Below are positions 1 to 13,117 of a stretch of 64,000 nt of DNA, piece after piece. How positions within the stretch are numbered: the stretch's first letter is position 1; each line of letters starts with the position of its first letter. Origin of the DNA: Epiperipatus broadwayi (lineage: Eukaryota > Onychophora > Udeonychophora > Euonychophora > Peripatidae). Both the position numbers and the translations under genes were made by a program. A model generated the notes under the pieces. That model was given only the letters and a program-made list of their open reading frames with translations, did not search any database and was not told the origin of the DNA. The stretch covers positions 1-64,000 of the forward strand of contig JAQFVV010000973.1 of NCBI GenBank assembly GCA_028023455.1, read 5' to 3'.

Positions 1-2996
1 AATAGATATTTAAAAGAAATATGAATACTTCTATAGAAAGAAAGTATTTTTGCAGATTTTTAAAAGATTAAAATGTATATCTTAAGTAAAGATATAAGAA
101 GTAGTAATTTTAATAAATACGTGCCTTGTTAAGTCTTTGTGCTTAAAAGACTAGATATTGACGATTTGAAAAGGCAAATAGATTATAAATATGATTATTT
201 AAAATCGTAATATAATAAAGTTATTATATTGAAGTAATCTAGAACGCTGGACGTTATAGATAGAGAAATAGATTCTTACCTAAGTATGTTGTTTGAAAAG
301 TGCATAAGTAATACATGGACGTCCAAACCAAGCAAGCCAAGTTGATTAAAATAATTTAATGAAAGTGATATACAAACTATAAATTAATTTAGAAATAATA
401 ACTTTAAAGATAATATTTTATGAAGAACTGGATCCAGAAAGAACTTATAAACTAGTATTTTAATTTTATTTGTTTATGGGAACTTATTATTTTTTTTTAA
501 AAAAGAACGTTACCATTTTTTATATAAACTTTCAAGAAACACGTGATACAACGGAACAGGAAATACTGTTCTATTGACTTTATACGTAGGATATTTGTTA
601 GAACTTTTATGGTAGAACAAAAGTCGTCGCTGGAAAATATGTAATATGAACTTTTATTTTATTTATTTAACATAAAATTTAAAATATTATTAAACTATTA
701 AAAAGTAGGTTAGGTACATTTATTAAATAATAACTTAAAATTAATATAATAATTAATTACATAAATTTATTTTTATAATTAATATAACACGGAATATTCT
801 AATGAATGTTTATGAGTGTAAATGTAAATGATTTTATTTTATGAAGCTGCAAATTCCGAAGAATGCTGGATAGCAGACTGGACATTATTATTATTATGGT
901 AAAAATATTGTATAATGATTTTAATGAATTTAATATGTTTTTTTCTTTAGATCAACTGAATATTATGTTGTTGTAGAATGAATGGATAGATATTTTATGA
1001 AAACACATACATTATATTGACAACGAACTTTATTAAAATATGCATAAGTTTTGATTTATAATATCAACATGATACAACATTACGTAAGAAGCTTAGAAAT
1101 AATTATATGATTCTTTCGTAAATAATTTTGATATTTTATTTATGCTTAGTATTAAAATGATGTTTATTATTTATCTTAATAATTATTTTTTTTTTTTTTT
1201 TTTGCAATTTAGAAAAGGATTTTAAAAGTCTATATTTTTTTTATATTTTGTTTTATTAAATGAGTTAAGTTACGTTTAGGTAGAAGCTTATATTTAGATT
1301 GAAAAGTTTATTAAGTATAGACGATGTAGTATAGGTAATTTGGATGATGAATATTTTATTTAAAGTTGATGTTTGTTTTCCGGAAGGTAATTTGGATGAT
1401 GAATATTTTATTTAAAGTTGATGTTTGTTTTCCGGAAATTTTAGATAAGTTTAAAATATGTTTTATAGATAGAAATTTATTAGAAAGGATTAAAATAACA
1501 CATAGAGTAAAGTAATGATTTTTACATAGAAAAGAATCATTAATTTATCTAAGGTAATGCTTTATGAATTTGAAATCGACAAAGGATTTAAATAATAGTA
1601 TTTGAACAGTACAGATATGTAATGCATATTTGATAAAACGTATAACAGGAATTACATTAAGTAAAGTATAATTACAGTTAATTATTTGTTTTACATTACA
1701 AAGATACATTAATTTTATAAAGCTATTAAACAATGCTAATAATAAAGTAAATATATGATGATACATTATAAATGGTAATACTTAATTAGTATAGCTATTT
1801 AATTAGGGAAGTTTCATTGTTTACACATGCTACATAAATAGTCTTGACATATATTATTATTTGTAGTAATTAAAGTACACTACTATTTATTTTAAAATCT
1901 AAGTTTTTTTTTGAAAACATACTATAATATTATTAGTATAGTATTTGAAGAATGTATAATTGCTTATTAAGTACATGAATTAGTAACAGTATAAACTTCT
2001 TGTATTTGTAATTTCTTATTTTATTTTTATTTATTTTCTTAAATTCTAAAACTGTAAATAGTGTAAATAAATTTTATTTGAAGTTATTGTAAATAAATTT
2101 GTTAATTTGTTTTAAAGGTGTGTCGAGTTTCATTATTTTTCACCACAGCATTTTGACATCAGATGATTTGAAATAAACATAATATTTGCACAAAATGAAT
2201 TTGTTATTATTACTTAGAATTGAATACCATATTTGCTTAACATTATTTTATAAGAATTGATTGACATGAACATAAATATTACAATGGTCATAAGATGATT
2301 ATAATGCACATTATAAGAATGCAATATTGTTTATTGCCACAGATTATTAAGTATAAGATTTTGATTTATTTTAAAATGAAGATACCATATGAAATAAAAG
2401 ATATACATATGATTGTTTATTTATTTAATAATTGATTATATCATAAAATTATATGAGATTAAATTACACTCTAAGATTAGTATTTATTATTATTATTAAA
2501 ATAAGTTAGGTGTATTTAAGTTTGATATAAAATCCCACATCATACTTATTTACATAATTTATTATTTTAAACAACTTAGAAGAACCTGAGATTATTTAAT
2601 TATATTTTAAGTTAAAAGTTAGGAATTATTTTAGTATTATTAAAGATAATTTATGTCATTTAAAAGTCATAAGAATGCTATAGATGTAGTGGTAAAATGA
2701 TAGGGTAGTGATAGTATTCTTATGCCATTGAGACAGTATCTTGGGAGATATTGACTCAGTGTAAATCTGCTTATTACTTTGTAACTTTACTTCACAGTCT
2801 CATAATTTTATTAAATACTTATTTAATTAGTATAATCTAGAACTATATTGATTTTGATGATTGATAATAAATTTAATTAAGATATGATAATATAAAAGTA
2901 TATTAAAGATAGATATGCAAATTTTAATTAAGCATAATAATGTAACTGAGCTAGTTGTATTTTAAACTATTTTATATATCAAGAAGTAAGGGTACA
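1..2996 (+). repeat. Left LTR of giant-LTR element 1 (5' end outside the window)
   Basis: Bases 1-2567 repeat almost exactly at 7629-10199, with scattered single-base differences and small indels, so the pair is young. I place the LTR end at the GGGTACA of 2990-2996. This is a near-inverted match to the TGTGCCC that follows the polypurine tract at 6291, and it lies 16 bases before a primer-binding site. The 2568-2996 part has no match after 10199, so the right copy appears to lack its last ~430 bp. Inferred full LTR length is about 4.3 kb. The large duplication is seen directly; the LTR identity is inferred from PBS, PPT, terminal inverted repeats and promoter. Alternative: a segmental direct repeat. 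Confidence 0.65.
1334..1437. repeat. 52-bp tandem duplication inside LTR 1
   Basis: Two perfect 52-bp units (1334-1385 and 1386-1437), each starting GGTAATTTGGATG and ending TTTTCCGGAA. The same duplication is in the right copy at 8961-9064, so it predates the element's last transposition. Confidence 0.9.
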
Positions 2997-3012
2997 AAGG
3001 GTAGGAAGATTT

Positions 3013-3025
3013 TGGCGCTCAACGT
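3013..3025 (+). promoter_or_regulatory. Primer-binding site, tRNA-Lys-like (element 1)
   Basis: TGGCGCTCAACGT starts 16 bases after the proposed LTR end. It differs at one position from the TGGCGCCCAACGT start of the tRNA-Lys-type PBS used by many retroviruses and Ty3/gypsy-like elements. It would prime minus-strand DNA synthesis. Degenerate PBS-like copies follow at about 3058-3083 and 3136-3158, so the leader is internally repeated. Confidence 0.6.
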
Positions 3026-3719
3026 TATTGGCATGATATGTTTAAGTAGGATTTAGATGTTCAAACGTTATCGGTTTGATATGTTAAAGTTACAATTTTA
3101 TCAGCCCGATAGGTGGTCAAGAAAGTTTTTGGCCACAATGTTTTAGGCTAAAAATTTAATTAGGGATTAAGATATATAATTTTAGGATTAGTATATGTTA
3201 GGAGAATAAAGTGATAAGTATAATTAGTATTTTATAATAATATTTATAATTGATTAGATGTTGATTATAAAATTAAAATAAAATTAAAATAAAAATTTCA
3301 TTAGTAGAGTATTATATTTTCATGTGGTATCTGTAATATGATTATTCTTTGAAGATAAATACTATGTTGATTTTAAGTTAATAAAACAATAAATTATAGA
3401 AATGTGGCAAATAATTATATTATAATGTGACCATATCAATTCTTGAAATATTTTAAATGGATATTTATATTACATATTATGTGCAAATTGTCTGTGGGTC
3501 ATAGGTGTAAAAATAAATGATATGACACAATTTTGTTATTGAAATTTATATAATTATTTAATAGTAAGTAATGTAGAGTTTTTGAGGATACTATTATATG
3601 ATTAGTTGTAAAAGTGAGTTGAGTGGAGATGGGAAGGTTGATGGGAATTGTATTTTAAAAAAGTATAAAATAATAAGTACTGCATATTGTTAGGGTTGAA
3701 TTTTAAAAAAGTATAAAAA
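3026..3719. other. Leader of element 1, no gene
   Basis: AT-rich untranslated leader between PBS and ORF. Apart from the degenerate PBS-like repeats up to about 3160 I see no coding signal. A repeated ATTTTAAAAAAGTATAAAA-type segment occurs twice just before the ORF (3651-3671 and 3700-3720). Confidence 0.5.
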
Positions 3720-5249
3720 ATGGATAATTGGGATAAAGATTTAGAAGGTGAAATGTCAAATTTTGTTGTAGAAGATAATAGTTGTGGGGAGAGCAGAGCA
3801 ATAGAAAAATCAGCGAATTCAGAAATAGTATTAGAAAATACTCAAAATATGGATAGTGAAATAGAGGAGGAGGAAGAGATAATTTTTAAAACTGTAGGAA
3901 AAGAAGTAGTGAAACCTGAAAAATATGTAGAGCATTCTGGTTTTGAGAAATATTTTAAAATAATAATGCAGAGTATGAAAGAGGAGAGTAAATCTTTAAA
4001 AGAAGAAATAAAGAATATGAGTATAGATATAAAAGAAGAAATAAAGGAGAATAATAAGATTAGATTTGATTCTTTAAAAAAAGATATGAAAGAAATAATT
4101 ATAAATATAAAAGAAATGAAAGAGGAGAGTAAATCTTTAAAAGAAAATATGAAAGATATGAGTATAAATATAAAAGAAGAAATAAAAGAGGAGAGTTATG
4201 AAAATAATATTAAATTAGATTCTTTAAAAGAAAGTATAAAAGAGAATGGTAGGTCTTTTAGAGAAAATATTGATTCTTTTAAAGAAGAAATAAAAAATAT
4301 GAGTATAAAAATGGAAAATAGAATGGATAATCTAGATAGAAGATTGGGTAAATATGGGGAAGTACTTGAATCTATAAAGATAGACATAATAAAAAGTCAT
4401 GATAAAAAAGAAGAATTTTTAGACAGAAAATTTAAAGAAATTTCAAAAAACATAATTATAAGTGTTAAAGAGCAAATAGAAGAATCTACTAGCCAATGGC
4501 AAGTAAAAAATAGTAAGTTAGATCAGAAAATAGAAAGTAATAATTTAAATGTAAAAGATGAAATTTATGAAATAAAGAATGATATAAATCATATTAATGA
4601 AGAAGTTAGAAGTATTAAAGAAGATGTAGTTCAGAATGGAAAAGAGATTCCTATAAAATCTATTAAAATAATTAATAGTAGGAATGAATTATATGAAAAA
4701 ATACTGGAAAATCCCAAAGCGTATTTAAAATTAATTAATGAAATGATAGGAATGTGTAAATCCTATGAGAAGTTAGTTGGAGAAAGAATTATGGACCAAA
4801 TTAATAATTTAAAGAAATATTATGTTGATGATAAAAGATTTGGGAGATTTACGAAGATAAAGTCAAAATCTTCAAAACAAAAGTATTTAGAGTTGTTGGA
4901 GCATGAATTATTTAAAATTATAGATATCAGTAGTAATAAATTTAAGAATAAACTGCAAGGAGTGATATCTAAATGTATTATTGATGATAAAAATATTCAT
5001 GTACCAACTGATGTTTTAAAAGAAATATTATTTGAAGGAATTAGGAACTTAATACCTAATGATGAAGTTATAAATGGAAAATTTAATTGGAATAAAGATT
5101 TAAGCAAGATAAGAATAAGACTTAAATATCCAAAGCATGAGAAATTTATAACAGATTTTCTTAAGAATAATCTTAGTAAAGGAAAGAAGATGGGAAAAGT
5201 TAAGGTGAGATTTAAGAAAGGAGAAAGAGAATTAAAGTTTAGATTTTAA
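3720..5249 (+). CDS. 509-aa coiled-coil protein of LTR element 1, Gag-like candidate
   Basis: Intact ATG-to-stop ORF, the only long ORF between the LTRs. Residues 1-60 are acidic, including a run of six glutamates near 49-53. Residues ~80-310 are a Lys/Glu-rich coiled coil built from imperfect repeats around KEESKSLKEEIKNMS and IKEEIKENN. Residues ~320-509 look like a compact domain ending in a strongly basic tail (KGKKMGKVKVRFKKGERE). I see no CCHC zinc knuckle, protease, reverse transcriptase or integrase. By position (PBS, leader, ORF) it should be a Gag-like structural protein, but I recognise no Gag domain. A captured or self-made coiled-coil protein is equally possible. The open frame in otherwise decayed DNA suggests recent activity or selection. 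Confidence 0.7.
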   Translation: MDNWDKDLEGEMSNFVVEDNSCGESRAIEKSANSEIVLENTQNMDSEIEEEEEIIFKTVGKEVVKPEKYVEHSGFEKYFKIIMQSMKEESKSLKEEIKNMSIDIKEEIKENNKIRFDSLKKDMKEIIINIKEMKEESKSLKENMKDMSINIKEEIKEESYENNIKLDSLKESIKENGRSFRENIDSFKEEIKNMSIKMENRMDNLDRRLGKYGEVLESIKIDIIKSHDKKEEFLDRKFKEISKNIIISVKEQIEESTSQWQVKNSKLDQKIESNNLNVKDEIYEIKNDINHINEEVRSIKEDVVQNGKEIPIKSIKIINSRNELYEKILENPKAYLKLINEMIGMCKSYEKLVGERIMDQINNLKKYYVDDKRFGRFTKIKSKSSKQKYLELLEHELFKIIDISSNKFKNKLQGVISKCIIDDKNIHVPTDVLKEILFEGIRNLIPNDEVINGKFNWNKDLSKIRIRLKYPKHEKFITDFLKNNLSKGKKMGKVKVRFKKGERELKFRF

Positions 5250-6276
5250 AGAAGAAGATATATAATAATTAAGACAAGTAATTCTTAAAGAAGATGTGTG
5301 TTTGATAATGTGATGGCATTATATTATTATTTTTTTTTTTGGGCTTTGTAAAACAAACATAAGACATTTCTATGTTAGCAACTTTCAAAGTAAGGTGAAA
5401 ATACCTTGATGTTAACCACACTAGATGGGGAAAAAGTGATGTATAATGCAAGGAATTTAATTCCTTTTCCTTCTGATGTGTGAGTTACAATCGTAAAAAT
5501 GTTGTGAATAGATATTTTAATGTCATGTTTAAATATAATGCTTGACATAAAGAAATAATTTATTATATAATAAATTAGCATAGTGAATAAAGTTTTAGTT
5601 GAAGAAATTTACAAAATATGTAAATGATGGTTTAAAAAGAAATAAGTTTGTCAGAATGACTAAATAAAAGTGGAATTAGCTATTACAATAGATATTTTAA
5701 AGTAAAAAGCTAAATAATAAGGTTAGAGAGTATAAAACTCATATGTTTAAAGTACTTATAAGTGGATCTTATGAAGGATTAATGTATAATATGGTAGTGA
5801 TCATAAAATTGATTAATCTTAAGGGATCAGGTTAATCTCTTTAAAAGAGAAATATGTAGATTTGTTAAATGATAATCTATAAGATTGCTAATGAAATTAG
5901 CAATAAGTTATAAATAAAATACATAGAGTAGTTTAAAATATAGTATTAACTATAATAATATGTATTTTTAGTAGCTTATGTAAAGGTGTATTTAAAAGAA
6001 TTTAAATACTTGATATTTGTAGAAATATTAGAGAAATAAAGGTAACCTAATTAAAAGATAAGGAAGGAGAAGTGAAACTTAATCCATAAAGTAAAAGAAA
6101 GTCATTGTAGTTTATTTAAAAGTGTTTTCTTAGTGAGATTTCAAAATGATATTTTAATGCTTTATAAAACTTTGTGATAGAATGATTTATTATAATGTTT
6201 AGATGATAAGGAAGATAAAATTGATCAATGTGGAGTAAAGATGTTAAAGATGGAGGTTAAATTTAAAATTTTATCC
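5250..6276. other. 3' internal region of element 1, no gene
   Basis: About 1 kb of AT-rich sequence between the ORF stop and the polypurine tract. No pol-like frame is visible on either strand, so the element cannot be autonomous as it stands. Confidence 0.5.
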
Positions 6277-6288
6277 GAAGGAGGGGAA
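6277..6288 (+). promoter_or_regulatory. Polypurine tract (element 1)
   Basis: GAAGGAGGGGAA, an all-purine run, lies two bases before the TGTGCCC proposed as the start of the right LTR. It would prime plus-strand synthesis. The tract before the right LTR of element 2 (43447) is similar (GGTGAGGGGTAA). Confidence 0.6.
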
Positions 6289-7214
6289 TATGTGCCCTTT
6301 TGTATGGGTCACCATTTAAGTTTTGTGCTTATCTAGTAAAAAATTTTAAATTTAAGAAGTATTTTAAATGTGTGATGTTGACTTTGCTTGTGGTAATGTT
6401 ACCATAAGTTTAATTAAAGCAATCTATGAGTATTTGATATGTGAATTGTGTTGATATTGAGAGAGACATTTTAAATGATGATGATTATAATATATAGTTG
6501 GGAATAATGGCCATAATCAATACTGTATTAATATATTTAATAAATAGGTATTTAAAGCTAAAAGTGTTTAAAAGACAAGTAAGAATAAATGCATATGTTT
6601 ATTATTGATAAAATAATATTATAAAAGAATATAAATATTTTAATTATTGTAAGTACTTAAATAGAAGACTAATATTTGATTTTAATAATATTCGATAATT
6701 ATTTTAAAATCTATTATAATATCTTATTTATTTAAAAAATATTTATTTTAAAAAAATGCAATTGTTAGTTTATTTTTAGACGATAAGAAGCGTTTCTTGT
6801 GTTATAGAAAAAAACAGATGTTAGTTAGATGTACACAAACATGCGTGGAAGCTTTCTCATAAAGTTGCAAAAAACTATTTTAAAATTATGTTGTGAAATT
6901 TATAAATAATACGTGAGTTATCACGAGATAAAAATAAAGATATTAATGTAAAATATTAAATCTGATTTTTAAAAATATTGTTTTACAAATATAACGTATT
7001 TAAAAAGATTCAGTTTATTTTAAAGGATCTTATAAAAGTTAAGATTTAAATCAAGTGAGAAAGAATATTTTAAAAATGTTTGGTAGATTTAAATAAACGA
7101 TAAAATTATTTTAAAATGTGATAATATTAAATATTAAATAAGTTATTATTTTATTTTTTAATAGTGTGTTAGTAAATATGTAAATAAGCTAGAAAGTTTG
7201 ATTGTTTAAACGTA

Positions 7215-7248
7215 CCAATCAGATAAGGAGTTTCTGCTAGTATAAAAG
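7215..7248 (+). promoter_or_regulatory. LTR promoter: CCAAT box and TATA box
   Basis: CCAAT at 7215-7219 (within ACCAATCAGA) and TATAAAAG at 7241-7248 have spacing typical of a pol II LTR promoter. Transcription would be expected to start about 25-30 bases on, near GGGGGCTCTCTGT (about 7266). This U3-like arrangement supports reading the repeat as an LTR. The equivalent site in the left copy is outside the window. Confidence 0.6.
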
Positions 7249-8960
7249 CTGGATTCAATTGTTGAAGGGGGCTCTCTGTAATTAAATTTCTAAGTTAATC
7301 GTGCTATTAGGAAAATAGCCAAGTAAATTTATAAACGCTCTTAAAATCAGTTTTAAAATCATAAGAGTGTTATTGTATATAATTTATAATTTTAAAAATG
7401 ATAAGTATGCAGTAGAAACTTAATAATTCCCTATTGATTTTCTCAATATCGAAACTCAATTTACGTACAAATAGTCATGGAAACATCACGTATCGGAGAA
7501 ATATATCAAAAACTTTATGCTAGAGAAATAATAGACGCTGGATTAGTACATAAAACTACGAGATGGAGAAAAGTAGTATTTTGGACTATAAATAGTTTTC
7601 AAAGTTTAAATTACTATTGTCTATTATAAATAGATATTTAAAAGAAATATGAATACTTCTATAGAAAGAAAGTATTTTTGCAGATTTTTAAAAGATTAAA
7701 ATGTATATCTTAAGTAAAGATATAAGAAGTAGTAATTTTAATAAATACGTGCCTTGTTAAGTCTTTGTGCTTAAAAGACTAGATATTGACGATTTGAAAA
7801 GGCAAATAAATTATAAATATGATTATTTAAAATCGTAATATAATAAAGTTATTATATTGAAGTAATCTAGAACGCTGGACGTTATAGATAGAGAAATAGA
7901 TTCTTACCTAAGTATGTTGTTTGAAAAGTGCATAAGTAATACATGGACGTCCAAACCAAGCAAGCCTAGTTGATTAAAATAATTTAATGAAAGTGATATA
8001 CAAACTATAAATTAATTTAGAAATAATAACTTTAAAGATAATATTTTATGAAGAACTGGATCCAGAAAGAACTTATAAACTAGTATTTTAATTTTATTTG
8101 TTTATGGGAACTTATTATTTTTTTTTAAAAAAGAACGTTACCATTTTTTATATAAACTTTCAAGAAACACGTGATACAACGGAACAGGAAATACTGTTCT
8201 ATTGACTTTATACGTAGGATATTTGTTAGAACTTTTATGGTAGAACAAAAGTCGTCGCTGGAAAATATGTAATATAAACTTTTATTTTATTTATTTAACA
8301 TAAAATTTAAAATATTATTAAACTATTAAAAAGTAGGTTAGGTACATTTATTAAATAATAACTTAAAATTAATATAATAATTAATTACATAAATTTATTT
8401 TTATAATTAATATAACACGGAATATTCTAATGAATGTTTATGAGTGTAAATGTAAATGATTTTATTTTATGAAGCTGCAAATTCCGAAGAATGCTGGATA
8501 GCAGACTGGACATTATTATTGTTATGGTAAAAATATTGTATAATGATTTTAATGAATTTAATATGTTTTTTTTCTTTAGATCAACTGAATATTATGTTGT
8601 TGTAGAATGAATGGATAGATATTTTATGAAAACACATACATTATATTGACAACGAACTTTATTAAAATATGCATAAGTTTTGATTTATAATATCAACATG
8701 ATACAACATTACGTAAGAAGCTTAGAAATAATTATATGATTCTTTCGTAAATAATTTTGATATTTTATTTATGCTTAGTATTAAAATGATGTTTATTATT
8801 TATCTTAATAATTATTTTATTTTTTTTTTTGCAATTTAGAAAAGGATTTTAAAAGTCTATATTTTTTTTATATTTTGTTTTATTAAATAAGTTAAGTTAC
8901 GTTTAGGTAGAAGCTTATATTTAGATTGAAAAGTTTATTAAGTATAGAAGATGTAGTATA

Positions 8961-9064
8961 GGTAATTTGGATGATGAATATTTTATTTAAAGTTGATGTT
9001 TGTTTTCCGGAAGGTAATTTGGATGATGAATATTTTATTTAAAGTTGATGTTTGTTTTCCGGAA
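8961..9064. repeat. 52-bp tandem duplication, right LTR copy
   Basis: Same two 52-bp units as at 1334-1437, conserved in the right LTR. Confidence 0.9.
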
Positions 9065-10199
9065 ATTTTAGATAAGTTTAAAATATGTTTTATAGATAGA
9101 AATTTATTAGAAAGGATTAAAATAACACATAGAGTAAAGTAATGATTTTTACATAGAAAAGAATCATAAAATTTATCTAAGGTAATGCTTTATGAATTTG
9201 AAATCGACAAAGGATTTAAATAATAGTATTTGAACAGTACAGATATGTAATGCATATTTGATAAAACGTATAACAGGAATTACATTAAGTAAAGTATAAT
9301 TACAGTTAATTATTTGTTTTACATTACAAAGATACATTAATTTTATAAAGCTATTAAACAATGCTAATAATAAAGTAAATATATGATGATACATTATAAA
9401 TGGTAATACTTAATTAGTATAGCTATTTAATTAGGGAAGTTTCATTGTTTACACATGCTACATAAATAGTCTTGACATATATTATTATTTGTAGTAATTA
9501 AAGTACACTACTATTTATTTTAAAATCTAAGTTTTTTTTGAAAACATACTATAATATTATTAGTATAGTATTTGAAGAATGTATAATTGCTTATTAAGTA
9601 CATGAATTAGTAACAGTATAAACTTCTTGTATTTGTAATTTCTTATTTTATTTTTATTTATTTTCTTAAATTCTAAAACTGTAAATAGTGTAAATAAATT
9701 TTATTTGAAGTTATTGTAAATAAATTTGTTAATTTGTTTTAAAAGTGTGTCGAGTTTCATTATTTTTCACCACAGCATTTTGACATCAGATGATTTGAAA
9801 TAAACATAATATTTGCACAAAATGAATTTGTTATTATTACTTAGAATTGAATACCATATTTGCTTAACATTATTTTATAAGAATTGATTGACATGAACAT
9901 AAATATTACAATGGTCATAAGATGATTATAATGCACATTATAAGAATGCAATATTGTTTATTGCCACAGATTATTAAGTATAAGATTTTGATTTATTTTA
10001 AAATGAAGATACCATATGAAATAAAAGATATACATATGATTGTTTATTTATTTAATAATTGATTATATCATAAAAATATATGAGATTAAATTACACTCTA
10101 AGATTAGTATTTATTATTATTATTAAAATAAGTTAGGTGTATTTAAGTTTGATATAAAATCCCACATCATACTTATTTATCGGCATAATTTATTATTTG

Positions 10200-11252
10200 T
10201 ATCATTACGTATCTCTGTTAATAAGCATACCCACACATACTTGTATTCATTTGTAACAGTTACATTATTATTGCGTGTATCTGTTAATACACACACATAT
10301 ATGGAGTTAATAGAGTTATTATTATTGCGTGTATATGTGAATACACACACACATAGCAGATGCTAACACAGTCCTCATGGAACAGAGACAACAGTGTTAA
10401 AACTGTTAGAAGGTACCAGTAGGTCAGTTCACATGAAGCAAAAAAAGATGGAGGTGAAAAATTAAATTATTTAGACACGATGCAGTCAACACACCATCAC
10501 ATGATACTGTACTGAAAATATACAACCCAGCATTACGATAAAGCATGGAACACAAGCAACTATGGCAGCTAATGAAGGTATTTTCCTGTGCTTTTAGCAT
10601 ACAAAAAAGCCACAGTGGTAGCCAACAGTCAAGTAAATGGGCACCTTTTGTGTTTTATCATAGAAAGAAAGCTATATTCTTGGCTGTGGCCATGGAAATG
10701 ACATATTTCTAGCAATTTAGCTAGAAATGGTGCTGCCAAGGGTCTGACATGATAGATCAGAACACAAACAGTAAATCTTATGTGTACATTTTACAGTTAA
10801 TTAATGTAGAGTAAAAAAATAATTGCCTTGAAGTTTATTTCATTTTTTCTTTATTCTTGGAACTTTACTTCCAAAATAATGGTGTAATAATGCCATTATT
10901 TTTTCATGACTTATTTGATGTTTATATAAAATTCAATAATTTTACTCCCATCATCACATGTTAATTTGTATTGCATTTTAAAATCATAGAGCTTGATAGA
11001 AGAAACTAATAATCATACCTTACATGAAATTTGAAAAGTAAAAATTCAGGATATAGGTCAATGTTTATTATTTACTAAAAGCAAAAAAAAAGCAACATTA
11101 TTTTTGACAGTTTCTTTCATTCTAGTATTTTTTGAGAGAGGTTAAATATGAAAAGCCCCATATCTTCTAATAGATTTTTTTACATTTTCCCATGGAACTT
11201 TTTTGCTAAAATCTTTTTTTATACTTTGCTGAAAATCTATTTGACATTGTTT
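10200..11252. other. Intergenic stretch with a short CA-rich tandem repeat
   Basis: No gene seen. Two similar units around 10264-10302 and 10317-10357 share ATTATTATTGCGTGTAT and end in (CA)n. The rest shows no recognised repeat or reading frame. Confidence 0.5.
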
Positions 11253-11279
11253 TAGAATGCCTAGGTATTCTATACAATG
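11253..11279. repeat. Target-site duplication, left, of RTE copy 1
   Basis: 27 bases starting TAGAATGC and ending TATACAATG recur at 14318-14344 with four mismatches, directly after the (GAT)n tail of the LINE. The mismatches suggest an old insertion. Confidence 0.75.
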
Positions 11280-11327
11280 TCTAGGAAAAGTATTTAAAAA
11301 ACAAAAACAAAAATTAAATTTCATGCT

Positions 11328-12926
11328 TTGCCCCAAAATTACACACATTATACAGACAAAAATAAAGAATGGCTCTTATTCCCAGGAGGATGTAAAGTCA
11401 CCAACCAAGGCAGTGGTTGGTGGCCGAAGGCGGAGGATGCTGAGAATCCCCTGATTGTGGACCCAGGCTTCCATTTGATGATGACTTTTTATTTAGGTAG
11501 TTACAAATGCAGATCACTTTCAAGTGAAGGAAGATTGCAAGAATTAGAAGAAGAACTGTCTTATATTAAATGGGACATTATTGGACTTTGTGAAGTTAGA
11601 AGAAAAGGTGAAGAAACAATTGATTTAAAAAGTGGACATATACTCTATTATAAAGGCACACATATTGGAAATACAAGTGGAGTAGGATTCATTATAAATA
11701 AAAAGTGTAAGAACAATATTGTGGAGATTGATGGTGTATCGGACAGAGTGGCAAGATTAGTTATACAACTTAATAGCAGATACCAAATGCAGATGATTCA
11801 GGTTTATGCCCCAACAAGTTCTCATAGTGATGAAGTAGTAGAAGATTTTTATATGGATGTACCAAAGGCTTTTGATCAGAGTAAACAACATTTTAAAATT
11901 GTTATGGGAGACTTTAATGCTAGAATTGGTAGACAAATGAAAGATGAAATTGCTGTAGGTAATTTTGGCTATGGTAATAGAAATGAGAGAGGACATACAC
12001 TTGTGGAGTTTAAGGAAAAAGAAAAACTTTATATTATGAATTCATTTTTTGAGAAAAATGTTAAAAGGAAATGGACATGGAAGCATCCAAATGAAGGTAC
12101 AGCAGAATTGGATTATATTTTGACTAACAGGAAATACATATTTCAAGATTGTAATGTTCTTAATAAATTTAACACAGGAAGTGATCATCGATTAGTAAGG
12201 TGTAAGTTGCGTGTTAATGTAAAATTAGAGAGACAAAAATTATTAAGAAAAACAATATTTACAGTTGATATTCCTAATCTTCAGAAACATTCTAATGATT
12301 TTAAATTAGAACTTACAAATAGGTTTCAAGTGTTAGGAGATTTTGAACATGATTCAGATTTGAATAAAATTAATATGAAAATAACTGATACACTTTTAAA
12401 AACTGCAACAAAGATAGCTGGTAGAAAAAAGCAGCAATTGATTAATAAAATTTCTACTGAAACTAGAGAATTTATGAAGAAAAGAAGAAATATGAAGATA
12501 TACAAAAATGATGTATTAAAAAGAATTAAATATCTCGAATTTTGTAATATGGTACGGAAAAGAGTTGAAAATGATATAAGAAAATATAACTGTGAAATAG
12601 CAAGAAAAGCTATAGAAAAAAATAAAAGTCTCAAGAATGTTAAACAACATTTTGGTATTGGTAGGAAATTTCTATCTGCAATAAGAAAAAAAGATGGAAT
12701 TATTACTAAAAAGAGAGATGACATCATGAAATTGGTAGAAGATTTTTATCAAGAATTATATAGTAATAAAGAACAAGTACCTCCTATATCTATTACATCT
12801 TCTGAATTGCCCAGAATTTTAAATGAAGAAGTGAGACATGCAATTAAGTGTATGAAGAAAGGAAAGGCTCCAGAAAATGATGGAATTATAATTGATATAT
12901 TAAAAGAAGCAGGTGAAGAAATATAA
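11328..12926 (+). pseudogene. RTE copy 1: AP endonuclease and linker to RT
   Basis: The open frame begins at a TTG; the first in-frame ATG is 11478, just before the conserved LGSYKCRSLSS start, and is the likelier start. The exonuclease/endonuclease/phosphatase fold is recognisable by GLCEVRR (catalytic Glu), VYAPTSS, GDFNARIG, LDYILTNR and GSDHRLV. This domain nicks target DNA to prime reverse transcription. A Lys/Arg-rich linker follows, then the first RT block (MKKGKAPENDGI). The stop TAA at 12924 corresponds to a GAA codon in copy 2, so it is a simple nonsense mutation; the next residues (LAKLYTKCLNDKDVPEDWK) remain readable in frame. Confidence 0.85.
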
Positions 12927-13117
12927 ACAATTTTAGCAAAGTTATATACCAAATGTCTAAATGATAAAGATGTACCAGAAGATTGGAAGAATGCAGTAAT
13001 AATATTAATATTTAAAAAAGGTGATAAAAAGATATTAGAAATTACAGACCTATCAGCCTTTTATCAGTTTTATATAAAAATTTTACCAAGATAATTACAA
13101 CTCATCTACAGAGAACT

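Larger units (their letters stand above)
6291..10199 (+). repeat. Right LTR of giant-LTR element 1, 3'-truncated
   Basis: Starts TGTGCCC right after the polypurine tract. From 7629 it matches bases 1-2567 at near identity. The match ends around 10180-10199, with a four-base difference (TCGG) just before the end, and unrelated sequence follows. The first 1.34 kb (6291-7628) would have its partner left of the window. The final ~430 bp present in the left copy are missing, so no right-hand target-site duplication can be read. Confidence 0.6.

Noticed and set aside
1545-1766. 73-codon minus-strand frame in LTR 1, repeated at 9173-9394
   Set aside because: Conserved only because the LTR is duplicated; AT-rich composition, no motif, antisense to the LTR.
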